This document shows positions 55,089-63,546 of a stretch of DNA of 64,000 bases, piece after piece. Within the stretch, counting starts at the first letter, position 1; each line of letters starts with the position of its first letter. The notes beneath the pieces were generated by a model, which was not told the origin of the DNA, made no database searches, and was given only the letters and a program-made list of their open reading frames with translations. Source of the DNA: an uncultured Sphaerochaeta sp. (GTDB lineage: Bacteria > Spirochaetota > Spirochaetia > Sphaerochaetales > Sphaerochaetaceae); assembly GCF_963666015.1 (NCBI RefSeq), contig NZ_OY762555.1:186001-250000 (forward strand). Direction: 5' to 3'. The position numbers were made by a program, and so were the translations under genes.

Positions 55089-56197
55089 TGCAATTGCCTG
55101 ACCATCCTATCCTTTCAGACACTTCCATCTTTCTACAAGCAGACCATATTTCTGTGCGGTATGGAGAAACAGAGGCCCTCAAGGAAGTCTCCTTGCAGAT
55201 TCCTACCAATCGGGTTACCGTGTTGATCGGCCCCAGCGGTTGTGGGAAATCAACCACGCTCAGGTGTATCAATGCGCTGGTAAAACTCTCTTCTGGAGTC
55301 ATAACCTATGGTGATGAGTCCATACAGAACATGAATGAGACTGAGCTCAGAAGATCCATGGGGTACGCCATACAATCTGTAGGTTTGATGCCTCATCTTA
55401 GTGTAGAGGAAAATGTCGATTTAGTTCCCCGTTTGCTTGGATGGGAACGGTCAGGAAGAGGGGAGCGGGTAGAGCGATTGCTCACTCTGGTGCGGTTGGA
55501 CCCCAAGATCTACCGGAACAAATATCCCCATGAACTCTCCGGTGGGGAAGCCCAACGGGTAGGGGTTGCCCGTGCCCTTGGTGCAGACCCCCCTGTACTG
55601 CTGATGGATGAACCCTTTGGGGCTGTGGATCCGCTGAATCGTGAACAGCTCCAGGATGAATTTATCCGCATTCAACGCCAATTGAAGAAGACCGTTATTT
55701 TTGTGACCCATGATATTGATGAGGCTATCCGTCTTGCTGACTATCTAGTGATCATGAAAGATGGGGAAGTGGTACAAGCTGATACCCCAGAGCAGATTCT
55801 TGCCTCTCCTCAGGATGACTTCGTGGAGCGATTTCTCGGCCCCGATCGATCTCTCAAGCGCTTATCACTCTTTACTGCGGACCATTGTTGCATACAAGAA
55901 GTACTCACTGGGAAGGAAGAGGCGAATACATCAGTATTACCAGAGGATTCACCCAGGTGTTATTGGCAAGTTGATGAACAGGGGAACCCTATCAAAGGGT
56001 TTGTGTGGGTGAAAGGACGTCTCGTATCGCGTGCGGTACACAGTGCAAACCATACAGTACAGACGTATTCATCAATGAGAGAGTGTATGGCTGCCATACT
56101 GAGCTTGGGACTGCCTGCAGCTGCCGTTGTCGATGAGGAAGGACGGTTATTCGGGGAGGTTCGATTTGAGACAATCCAAACAATCAGCATCTCCTAG
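55088..56197 (+). CDS. yehX: Osmoprotectant ABC transporter ATP-binding protein
   Basis: A 369-residue ATPase with Walker A GPSGCGKST, a Q-loop (YAIQSVGL), signature LSGGEAQR, Walker B VLLMDEPFGAVD and switch H (VTHDIDEA). The C-terminal ~100 residues (after FLGPDRSLKRL) resemble a single degenerate CBS-like region, shorter than the CBS pair of OpuAA/OpuCA. The third gene overlaps its end. It powers the YehY/YehW-type permease pair. Confidence 0.9.
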   Translation: MQLPDHPILSDTSIFLQADHISVRYGETEALKEVSLQIPTNRVTVLIGPSGCGKSTTLRCINALVKLSSGVITYGDESIQNMNETELRRSMGYAIQSVGLMPHLSVEENVDLVPRLLGWERSGRGERVERLLTLVRLDPKIYRNKYPHELSGGEAQRVGVARALGADPPVLLMDEPFGAVDPLNREQLQDEFIRIQRQLKKTVIFVTHDIDEAIRLADYLVIMKDGEVVQADTPEQILASPQDDFVERFLGPDRSLKRLSLFTADHCCIQEVLTGKEEANTSVLPEDSPRCYWQVDEQGNPIKGFVWVKGRLVSRAVHSANHTVQTYSSMRECMAAILSLGLPAAAVVDEEGRLFGEVRFETIQTISIS

Positions 56198-56972
56198 AGA
56201 AATGATCAAGCGATGGGTTCCTCTTCTCCTGATCTCTGTTGGGTTGGCCCTCTATATTTCCTCTGATGCATTGCAAACAACGATACTCTCGTTCTTGTTT
56301 CCTGCGGAGACACAGTTTACCCATTCAAGGAAGACCATTCTGCAGATGACCGGTGCCCACATTACCCTAACGATTGCAGCAACGCTACTTGCCAGCTTGT
56401 TTGGTATATTCATCGGCATCCTGGTTACAAGAAGGGCAGGGAGAGAGTTCCAGCATCTGGTACTTAAGCTGAATGCTTTTATCCAGACCTTTCCTCCATC
56501 GGCAGTCATCATTCTTGCATTTCCCGTGTTGGGTTTTGGCTGGAAACCAGCCTTGTTGGCCCTGTTTCTCTACTCTCTCTTTCCTGTCCTGGGGAATACG
56601 ATAGTAGGGTTCAATGCAGTTAACCCAGCTGTAATCGATGCTGCAAAGGGAATGGGGATGACTTGGTTCCAGCAACTTCATATTGCTGAGCTCCCACAAG
56701 CGTTGCCCATGATAATCACCGGTATACGACACAGTTATATCCTTAATCTTGGGACTGCTGCTATAGCAGCAGTGATTGGTGGGGAAGGACTCGGGACCAT
56801 CATCATCAGCGGACTTACCCTGCGTAATTCTGCCTTGGTGCTCTCTGGTACCATCGTAATCAGTCTGCTCGCCTTTATTGGGGAACAGGTATTTGGTCTG
56901 CTCTCCTGGAATCAAACAAATCATGCAGGCAGTACTGAGAAACAAACCACACTGTCAAATGAAGAGAAGTAA
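56166..56972 (+). CDS. yehW: Osmoprotectant ABC transporter permease (YehW-like)
   Basis: TTG 56166 with GGGGAGG six bases upstream lies inside the end of the ATPase gene; ATG 56202 is an alternative. The 268-residue protein has about six membrane segments. Its OpuB permease motifs are GAHITLTIAATLLASLFGIFIGI, IQTFPPSAVIILAFPVLGFG, DAAKGMGMTWFQQLHIAELP and GGEGLGTIIISG. The end overlaps the convergent DUF3307 gene by 18 bases, leaving no room for a separate terminator. Confidence 0.87.
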   Translation: MRQSKQSASPREMIKRWVPLLLISVGLALYISSDALQTTILSFLFPAETQFTHSRKTILQMTGAHITLTIAATLLASLFGIFIGILVTRRAGREFQHLVLKLNAFIQTFPPSAVIILAFPVLGFGWKPALLALFLYSLFPVLGNTIVGFNAVNPAVIDAAKGMGMTWFQQLHIAELPQALPMIITGIRHSYILNLGTAAIAAVIGGEGLGTIIISGLTLRNSALVLSGTIVISLLAFIGEQVFGLLSWNQTNHAGSTEKQTTLSNEEK

Positions 56973-57677
56973 CCAGACAAGAAGTGATATGAGAATGCTC
57001 AAAAGGGTTCCTAAAAGATAATATTCTGCAAAATACTTATCCTTGAGCATCTCATACCGAGAAATGGATTTGGCTGCCATTACCAGAGCCAATGCTCCAA
57101 ACTGCCCGAGACTGAGCAAGATGATCATGATATAGCGTTCAAGGGTACCGATCATGGCCCCAGCATTGTTGCGTGTTGTCTCTTCCTTTCTTCCTAGTCG
57201 TGAAATTATGTGTTTAATAGTAATGTTAGAGGGTTTTGCTAGAATCAGGATGCAGAGTGGCCAGCTAAGTTGGGTTGAAAAGGATAAGGTACTGGAATTG
57301 ACTACACCGATAAGCCATGATGCTGGGTACAATAGCATTGGTTTGATGAGTATTGTTACCACTGCCAAAGAGACGATATGGAGACCTTGATCTATACCAT
57401 ACAAGGTAGATTCCTTGCTCTTTTTATATTTGAGAAATATGAATTTGATTGAGTCGATACAGAGATGTAATACGATGAGAATGATGAGGGAAATGCTTAA
57501 GTCCTTTGAGGGATGCAAGAATAACAGTGAGCTTAGAAACGGGAGTGCGTACATAAGAGAATGTAGCATAACAGCTCGGTATTTTATATTTTTGTGCCTT
57601 GCCATTGTTTCACTTTGGAGATAGAAATCACCTAGTACATGGAGAAGAAGATATAATTGGAAAATGCTGGTATTCAT
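56955..57677 (-). CDS. DUF3307 membrane protein
   Basis: A 240-residue protein with six to seven membrane segments. The N-terminal half fits DUF3307 (LHVLGDFYLQSETMARHK, HSLMYALPF, LHLCIDSIKF, with conserved His/Asp residues near the first helices). It overlaps the satD stop by four bases, so it is translationally coupled to it. DUF3307 and SatD genes commonly occur as a pair. Function unknown; the conserved polar residues in membrane helices suggest transport or catalysis inside the bilayer. Confidence 0.82.
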   Translation of the reverse strand: MNTSIFQLYLLLHVLGDFYLQSETMARHKNIKYRAVMLHSLMYALPFLSSLLFLHPSKDLSISLIILIVLHLCIDSIKFIFLKYKKSKESTLYGIDQGLHIVSLAVVTILIKPMLLYPASWLIGVVNSSTLSFSTQLSWPLCILILAKPSNITIKHIISRLGRKEETTRNNAGAMIGTLERYIMIILLSLGQFGALALVMAAKSISRYEMLKDKYFAEYYLLGTLLSILISLLVWLLLFI

Positions 57678-58423
57678 CTCTTCTCCTCATTAAGACTACT
57701 CAGTATTCCAGCTAACGTATGCAAGTAGGTATAAAAATGAGCAGCAGATAATGCGTTATTCACTGTAGGTTGTGTAATACCAAGCAAAGCAGCAGTTTGC
57801 ATTTGGTTGTATTGGCCCGCTTCCATAAATGTATGTACTGTTTTCTGCTGTTTCTCCGTCCATCCTTCCTTTAGCGTTGAGAGGAGAGAAAAGGTCATAT
57901 TGAGCATCATGGAAAGCTTTTCATTGTCTGCAATGCCAATTCGCATAGTAGTAAAGGGTTCTTTGTGTTTTTTTTCACTTTGTTTAAGGTGTATAAGCAT
58001 ATCACGGGCAATATGATATGCCGGTCCGTCCATACCAAAAGGTGAATTCCTAATGATTTCAGTGTGAATTTCTCCGATACCGATTCCAAAACGAATTCGC
58101 ACCGACCACATGTGACGTTCAATATAGTCGACGATTGGAACTGCTAAAGAATAATCACTCAACAATCCTTGGAACTCATCTCCGAGGGTGATGGTAAAGG
58201 GTGATACAATCGTATCCTTAAGCGTAGTGCGTTGTTTTGGTTTAGAAAGGGGATGGGAGAATGGTGCGGTTTGAATAAGTTGAGTATAGGTATCCAAAAA
58301 GGAATAATTATTGACATTCTTTAAAACTTGCTGCAGCTGTATTTGGACTTGTCTTCTGTTTGGAAGCGTCCGTGAGTCAATAATGTCAGCGATAATAGCG
58401 ACGTAGTGGTGCGTATTGTCCAT
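57674..58423 (-). CDS. satD: SatD-family protein with cyclase-like N-terminus and HTH
   Basis: A 249-residue protein of the SatD family. The N-terminal ~145 residues show ADIIDS (Asp13, Asp16), LGDEFQGLL (Asp82), RFGIGIGEI and GPAYHIARD. This order resembles class III nucleotidyl cyclases. The C-terminus has a helix-turn-helix (MQTAALLGITQPTVNNALS). It could be a nucleotide-binding transcription regulator, possibly of its own operon; cyclase activity is speculative. No ribosome binding site precedes the ATG, and the promoter position predicts a leaderless mRNA. Confidence 0.82.
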   Translation of the reverse strand: MDNTHHYVAIIADIIDSRTLPNRRQVQIQLQQVLKNVNNYSFLDTYTQLIQTAPFSHPLSKPKQRTTLKDTIVSPFTITLGDEFQGLLSDYSLAVPIVDYIERHMWSVRIRFGIGIGEIHTEIIRNSPFGMDGPAYHIARDMLIHLKQSEKKHKEPFTTMRIGIADNEKLSMMLNMTFSLLSTLKEGWTEKQQKTVHTFMEAGQYNQMQTAALLGITQPTVNNALSAAHFYTYLHTLAGILSSLNEEKR

Positions 58424-58429
58424 GAAAGA

Positions 58430-58458
58430 AGATTACATCTGATACGAGTATCTGTCAA
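58430..58458 (-). promoter_or_regulatory. Promoter of satD, predicted leaderless
   Basis: On the minus strand, TTGACA (58458-58453) and TAATCT (58435-58430) are separated by 17 bases. Initiation six to eight bases after the -10 falls on or next to the ATG at 58423. Confidence 0.7.
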
Positions 58459-58470
58459 TATAGTGTTATA

Positions 58471-58510
58471 AAACTATATAATATAAATATAGTTTATATA
58501 ACCTATATAA
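58471..58510. promoter_or_regulatory. Two AT-rich inverted repeats upstream of satD
   Basis: Arms AAACTATAT (58471-58479) and ATATAGTTT (58487-58495) are perfect around seven bases. Arms TTATATA (58494-58500) and TATATAA (58504-58510) are perfect around ACC. They sit just upstream of the satD -35 and may bind its helix-turn-helix. Confidence 0.5.
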
Positions 58511-58551
58511 ATAATATATAGAAATATATACCTATAATAATGAATGTATCC

Positions 58552-59124
58552 CTAGTTGCAAGAAACCGGATCTAAAGATACCTCGAGCAGGGTTTTTAGG
58601 GATTGGAAGAATAACTCCCTCCATGCAAAATCACCAGAAAGAGAGCACCACATATATTCATAACCAGTAAACATATAAGCAGCCGCTTCATAGAGTATCC
58701 TTGGCTCATTGCTGTTTTGAAACTGACCTCTTTCCTGTCCCATGGAGATGATGTCTATTGCAATCTCCTCGAGGTGTTTCCTCAGGTGCAGAGCACGTTC
58801 TTTCCTCTGAAGATTCACGATCAACAGTTGAGTGTTCAACTCAGGTCCCAATTCTATGAATTGAGTAATGAGATAATCAAAGAGGTGTTTTATTTGCTCC
58901 CAACAAGAAGGTAAGTGCAACATCTGTCTTAGCATCGGGGTCAGATTGTCAACGATAATATCATAGCTTTGCAACAGAATGTCCTGTTTTGACTTCAGAT
59001 GATAATAGAACGTGGTCTTTGTAATGCCACAGGCTTCACAGATATCATTCACGGTAACTTTCTCATACCCTTTATCCTTGAAAAGCTCATTCCCCTTGGC
59101 AATAATCTGTGCCTTCATGTCCAT
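58552..59124 (-). CDS. TetR-family regulator next to the enoate reductase gene
   Basis: ATG 59124, with GGGAGAG six to seven bases upstream, is preferred over ATG 59169. The 190-residue product has a TetR helix-turn-helix (AQIIAKGNELFKDKGYEKVTV, ICEACGITKTTFYYHLKSK) and a helical C-terminal domain. It is divergent from the flavoenzyme gene. The TATATTAC/GTAATATA palindrome in the shared gap is a likely binding site. Confidence 0.88.
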   Translation of the reverse strand: MDMKAQIIAKGNELFKDKGYEKVTVNDICEACGITKTTFYYHLKSKQDILLQSYDIIVDNLTPMLRQMLHLPSCWEQIKHLFDYLITQFIELGPELNTQLLIVNLQRKERALHLRKHLEEIAIDIISMGQERGQFQNSNEPRILYEAAAYMFTGYEYMWCSLSGDFAWRELFFQSLKTLLEVSLDPVSCN

Positions 59125-59214
59125 ACCACGCTCTCCCTTAGCTCCAAACTCTACCAGAAGCCCCTTCATTCAACAAGTGTATAAGATGGATAGCCCTATA
59201 TCGATAAATAAGTA

Positions 59215-59280
59215 TTGACAACACTTAGTTAGCTTGTTAAGGTGTACCCAAGTACATAAATATATTACCCGAGTAATATA
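59215..59280 (+). promoter_or_regulatory. Promoter/operator region of the enoate reductase gene
   Basis: TTGACA at 59215-59220 is clear, but the matching -10 near 59238 (TAAGGT) is weak. A perfect palindrome with eight-base arms TATATTAC (59261-59268) and GTAATATA (59273-59280) around CCGA lies downstream, suited to TetR repression. Confidence 0.55.
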
Positions 59281-59328
59281 ACCACCAAGTACTTATTGAA
59301 ACAACTCATTACAGGAGAGGAACGAAAG

Positions 59329-61239
59329 ATGAGACTTTTAGAACAGACACGCATTGCAGGTATGAAATTGCGAAACCGCACATACATGGCACCGATGGGA
59401 ACCCAGACAAACGCTGACGGTTCCTTCTCCGACAGATCCATTCGTTATTATGAAGAGCGCGCCAAGGGTGGTTTTGCACTCATTATCACTGGAGCAAATC
59501 AGGTTACCATGGAGTATGAAGCAAAGGCATGTAATGTACTTGGTACTGCAAAAGCGTTCGAGCAAATGAACTTTCTCGCAAGACGAATTCACAATCATGG
59601 TGCAAAGCTCTGTATCCAGCTCACCCCAGGACTGGGACGGATGCAGTTCACCACAGGTGATGTACGCCCATATTCAGCGAGTGAAGTAGATTCATTCTGG
59701 TTTCCTGAAGTGAAATGCAAGGCTTTCAGTAAAGAAGATATCCAGTTCCTCGTCACAAAGATGGCAGAAGGAGCTGCAACTGCCAAGGCCTCTGGGGCAG
59801 ATGCAGTCGAGCTACATGGATATGGTGGGTATTTGATGGACCAGTTCCAGTCAACCCTCTGGAACAAGCGCACTGATGAATATGGTGGTAGCTTGGAAAA
59901 CCGTATGCGTTTCTCAGTGGAGTGTGTGAAGGCAATTCGTGAGGCAGTAGGACCGAACTTCCCGATTCTCTACAAGTTCACCCCGTACCACGGAGTGGAA
60001 GGGGGTAGGGAGCTTGACGAAGGAACTGCTATGGCAAAGATACTTGAGGAAGCTGGGGTTGATGCGCTTCATGTTGATGTTGGTTGTTATGAGGCTTGGT
60101 ACAAGGCGATCAATACCGTTTATCAACCACCAATGGTACAATTGCCAGTTGCCGCAGAGATAAAGAAGCATGTAACGGTACCTGTACTGTCACAAGGGAA
60201 AATGCAGAATCCTGCAGATGCAGAAGCTGCCTTGCAGGATGGAAAAGCTGATATGATCGGACTGGGGCATATGGCCATCGCTGACCCTTACTGGGTCCAG
60301 AAGGTCAAGAAACATGAAACCTACGACATTACTCCCTGTATCGGCTGTAATGAGTGTCTCTTTGCTGGTTTCAGTGGAAAGATTCTACATTGTGCTGTGA
60401 ACCCGCTTGCTTTTGCTGAAGATTATTATCCTGTCGGTAAAGATGATTCCAACAAGCGTATCTTGGTCATCGGTGGTGGTCCTGGTGGTATTGTGGCTGC
60501 ACTGACTGCAGAGCAGAGAGGCATGCAGGTAGAACTGTGGGAGAAACGAAACGTGCTTGGTGGATTGTTGCTTGCAGCAGGTGGACCACGCTTCAAGAAG
60601 GACGTTCAGGACTATGTCGACTACTTGGTTGGAAAACTGCACCGTAGCAGTGTGAAGGTTTCACTTATGAAAGATGGAACTCCTGATGAAGTACTTGCTG
60701 GTGGTTATGACAAAGTAATTTTCGCTACCGGAGCAACGCCCGTTATGCCTTCGATCAAGGGAATTGAACAGGATTGGGTAACAGGGGCAAATAACCTACT
60801 GACCAACAAGAAAACCTACGGAAAGAAGGTTGTTGTAGTTGGAGCTGGCTTGGTCGGATGTGAGACCGCATGTCACTGTGCAGAGCAGGCAGATTCTGTG
60901 ACCATGATCGAGATGCTTCCTGAGATTCTTGCAACCACAAGACACTGCAAGAACAATGACCAGGCTCTCCGTCAGTTGATCGAGGACTGCAAGGTGAAAA
61001 GTGTAACTTCTGCAAAGGTACTCTCATTTGAAGATGGCAAGGTCATCTATGAAAAGGATGGCAAGAAACACTCCCTTGAAGCCGATACAATAGCGATTGC
61101 TGCTGGATACAAGGCAAATACGGAATTGTATGATGCCCTTTCTGACAAGGTCGACTGTGCCTTGGTCGGGGATGCCGAGAATCCAGATAATATTCTCTCT
61201 GCAGTGCACCATGGATTCCACGCTGTTCGCTGTATCTAA
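59329..61239 (+). CDS. Enoate reductase / 2,4-dienoyl-CoA reductase-type flavoenzyme
   Basis: ATG 59329 has GGAGAGG upstream. The 636-residue protein has an old-yellow-enzyme TIM barrel (RNRTYMAPMGTQTN, VELHGYGGYLMDQF) carrying FMN. A [4Fe-4S] motif follows at Cys337, Cys340, Cys344 and Cys355. An FAD/NAD(P) domain pair comes next, with GGGPGG near residue 385 and VVGAGLVGCE. It uses NAD(P)H to reduce activated C=C bonds, as in clostridial enoate reductase, BaiCD or dienoyl-CoA reductase. The substrate is unknown. Regulation by the divergent TetR is likely. Confidence 0.92.
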   Translation: MRLLEQTRIAGMKLRNRTYMAPMGTQTNADGSFSDRSIRYYEERAKGGFALIITGANQVTMEYEAKACNVLGTAKAFEQMNFLARRIHNHGAKLCIQLTPGLGRMQFTTGDVRPYSASEVDSFWFPEVKCKAFSKEDIQFLVTKMAEGAATAKASGADAVELHGYGGYLMDQFQSTLWNKRTDEYGGSLENRMRFSVECVKAIREAVGPNFPILYKFTPYHGVEGGRELDEGTAMAKILEEAGVDALHVDVGCYEAWYKAINTVYQPPMVQLPVAAEIKKHVTVPVLSQGKMQNPADAEAALQDGKADMIGLGHMAIADPYWVQKVKKHETYDITPCIGCNECLFAGFSGKILHCAVNPLAFAEDYYPVGKDDSNKRILVIGGGPGGIVAALTAEQRGMQVELWEKRNVLGGLLLAAGGPRFKKDVQDYVDYLVGKLHRSSVKVSLMKDGTPDEVLAGGYDKVIFATGATPVMPSIKGIEQDWVTGANNLLTNKKTYGKKVVVVGAGLVGCETACHCAEQADSVTMIEMLPEILATTRHCKNNDQALRQLIEDCKVKSVTSAKVLSFEDGKVIYEKDGKKHSLEADTIAIAAGYKANTELYDALSDKVDCALVGDAENPDNILSAVHHGFHAVRCI

Positions 61240-61269
61240 TCCTTTCATACACAGTTATTTCTCTACAAT

Positions 61270-61293
61270 AGGGGGTGCTTTGCAGCACCTCCT
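61270..61293 (+). terminator. Hairpin terminator after the enoate reductase gene
   Basis: Ten-base arms AGGGGGTGCT and AGCACCTCCT with one G-U pair and a four-base loop, 30 bases past the stop. The T-tract is weak. Confidence 0.55.
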
Positions 61294-61373
61294 AATCTTA
61301 TTGAAGTATGTAATATGCACAGAAATATAGCGTTAAGGACAGAAATATTCTTCATTCAAGAAAAAAATAACGA

Positions 61374-61418
61374 TTGCTAGTGTGAATACTTGACACTAGC
61401 AACTATTCATATTATTTT
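61374..61418 (+). promoter_or_regulatory. Inverted repeat overlapping the promoter of the CoA-disulfide reductase gene
   Basis: Ten-base perfect arms TTGCTAGTGT (61374-61383) and ACACTAGCAA (61393-61402). TTGACA at 61390-61395 lies partly in the right arm, with TATTTT at 61413-61418 after a 17-base spacer. A repressor site over the -35 is likely. The T-rich run that follows also allows a terminator reading. Confidence 0.55.
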
Positions 61419-61447
61419 TTCCCCGTTCGTTACACGAGGAGTTATTA

Positions 61448-63448
61448 ATGAAGAATGTATTGATCATAGGCGGAGTTGCAGCTGGAGCAACCGCAGCAGC
61501 AAGAGCACGAAGACTCGATAATGATGTGAATATTACCCTCTTGGAGGCTGGGGCAGATGTTTCGTTTGCAAACTGCGGCCTTCCTTATTATCTTGGTCGA
61601 GATATTGAATACCGTTCTTCCTTGATTCTTGCAAGTGAAGAGACGTTTCATGAACAGTATCGCGTTAAAGTACATACCCATACAGAGGCGCTTGCTATAG
61701 ACCGTGAAAAGAAGCAGGTAAAAGCATTGAATAACGTTACCGGCGAGGAGCATGTGTTTCCGTATGATTCCCTGATTCTAGCCCAGGGGGGGAAGCCGGT
61801 CGTACCGCCTCTTCCAGGTGTGAATAAGGAACATGTATTCCAACTTTGGACTCTTGCAGATATGGATAGGATCGACCACTACATCAATGAGAAAGACCCT
61901 AAGAAAGCAGTAGTAGTTGGCGGTGGTTTCATAGGTCTGGAAATGGTTGAGGCACTCACCAAGCGAGGGATTGCTGTTACACTGGTAGAGATGGCACCCC
62001 AGGTAATGCCGAATTTGGAAGGGGAGTTTGCAGGGTTTATCACGAAGGAACTATTGGATTATGGTGTAAAGCTCAAACTGGGTAAATCCGTAGAGGCCAT
62101 TGAAGACAAACAGGTACTCATCAACGACGGTACCTCCATTGATACTGATTTTGTTCTGCTTTCAGTAGGTGTGCTTCCAACGTTGCAACTTGCAAAGGAT
62201 TCAGGCCTTGAGATGGGTTCCTCTGGTGGACTCAAGGTTAATGCACAGATGTGCACCAGTGACCCTTCCATCTTTGCTGCTGGGGATATGGTGGAGATAT
62301 CACACAATATCCTTGGGAAAAATGTTCGGATGCCACTTGCAGGTCCTGCAAACAGACAGGGAAGAATTGTTGGAGAGAATGCTCTTGGAGGGAACCGTAC
62401 CTATAAAGGTGTTTCGGGTAGCTCGATCGTAAAAGTATTTGAGGCTATTGCAGGTTCTACAGGTATGAGTCTAAAGGCAGGTAGGGATGCAGGTCTCAGC
62501 GTTGATGCTGTGGTCGTACACAAGGCGAGTCATACTGCTTATTACCCAGGTTCAGAGAAAGTGAGTTTGATGCTTGTTTTTGATAAGAAGACTAAGAAAG
62601 TACTTGGAGCACAGGTCGCTGGACGGGTAGGAATAGATAAGAGAATCGATGTTATCGCAACTGCTATTGCTGGTGGTCTGACTCTTGATGACCTTGCTGA
62701 ACTCGACTTGGCGTATGCTCCTCCGTTCAACTCACCGAATGGCCCAGTCAACATGGCAGCTTTTACTGCCATCAACCATGCCAGTGGGTTCAGTCCCTCT
62801 ATCCTTGCACAGGATTTTGAACACTTCGTCATGGAACAACAACCTATTGCAATTGACCTTCGTGATCCAATCAGCTATGGAAAGGCCAATCTACGTGGAA
62901 CCAATAACCTGAGTCAGGATATGATCAGGGAGAATCTGGACAAGATTCCCAAGGAGAATCCGATCATCCTCATCAGCGATGATGGGCAAAAGGGTCACGT
63001 AGTACTCAGAATGCTCAAGGGTGCAGGGTTCGACCGTGTGTTTAACGTGAGTGGTGGCTATATCAGTCTAGAACGACATGCCAGAGCCATTGGTTTCCAG
63101 TATCTACAAGTAGGAAAGTTCCCGATTGAAAAGAAATCTGTAGAGGATTCTAAGGAGACAAAGAGGGAAGAAGCTGATGAATCTGAAGCGCTTGCTTCTG
63201 AAGGACCAATCATCTTGGATGTCCGTACTCCGATGGAATTTGAAATGGGTGCATACCCAGGATCAATCAATGTTGGACTCGATTCCCTACAGGAGTGGGC
63301 TGAAGGAATAGAAGATAAAGATCGCGAAATCATCATCTATTGTGCATCAGGAGCCCGTTCCAGTTATGGCATGCGTATCCTTAACCAAATGGGATTCACC
63401 AACGTGGAAAATGGTGGTGGTCTGCATAATATGATGGCCAGGGGCTAA
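61448..63448 (+). CDS. CoA-disulfide reductase/NADH oxidase fused to two rhodanese domains
   Basis: A 666-residue flavoprotein. Residues 1-445 form a CoADR-type reductase: GGVAAGATAAA for FAD, the single active Cys43 in FANCGLPYYLG, VVGGGFIGLEM for NAD(P), and FAAGD. Two rhodanese-like domains follow. The first (about 455-550) has Asp511 where the cysteine loop should be (IILISDDGQKG), so it is probably inactive. The second (about 580-666) keeps Cys632 in YCASGARS. The fusion can reduce CoA disulfide, persulfides or polysulfide and pass sulfane sulfur on. GAGGAG precedes the ATG; a strong terminator follows. Confidence 0.92.
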   Translation: MKNVLIIGGVAAGATAAARARRLDNDVNITLLEAGADVSFANCGLPYYLGRDIEYRSSLILASEETFHEQYRVKVHTHTEALAIDREKKQVKALNNVTGEEHVFPYDSLILAQGGKPVVPPLPGVNKEHVFQLWTLADMDRIDHYINEKDPKKAVVVGGGFIGLEMVEALTKRGIAVTLVEMAPQVMPNLEGEFAGFITKELLDYGVKLKLGKSVEAIEDKQVLINDGTSIDTDFVLLSVGVLPTLQLAKDSGLEMGSSGGLKVNAQMCTSDPSIFAAGDMVEISHNILGKNVRMPLAGPANRQGRIVGENALGGNRTYKGVSGSSIVKVFEAIAGSTGMSLKAGRDAGLSVDAVVVHKASHTAYYPGSEKVSLMLVFDKKTKKVLGAQVAGRVGIDKRIDVIATAIAGGLTLDDLAELDLAYAPPFNSPNGPVNMAAFTAINHASGFSPSILAQDFEHFVMEQQPIAIDLRDPISYGKANLRGTNNLSQDMIRENLDKIPKENPIILISDDGQKGHVVLRMLKGAGFDRVFNVSGGYISLERHARAIGFQYLQVGKFPIEKKSVEDSKETKREEADESEALASEGPIILDVRTPMEFEMGAYPGSINVGLDSLQEWAEGIEDKDREIIIYCASGARSSYGMRILNQMGFTNVENGGGLHNMMARG

Positions 63449-63467
63449 TCATTCTGTTTGTAAACAA

Positions 63468-63505
63468 GCCGGGTTTTCTGATTAACAGGAATACCCGGTC
63501 TTTTT
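63468..63505 (+). terminator. Terminator of the CoA-disulfide reductase gene
   Basis: CCGGGT (63469-63474) pairs with ACCCGG (63493-63498), extended inward by TTCTG/CAGGAA, followed by TCTTTTTCTT. Confidence 0.8.
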
Positions 63506-63546
63506 CTTCCTATACCAAGTCTACTATGTATGGTATATTGCCTTTC

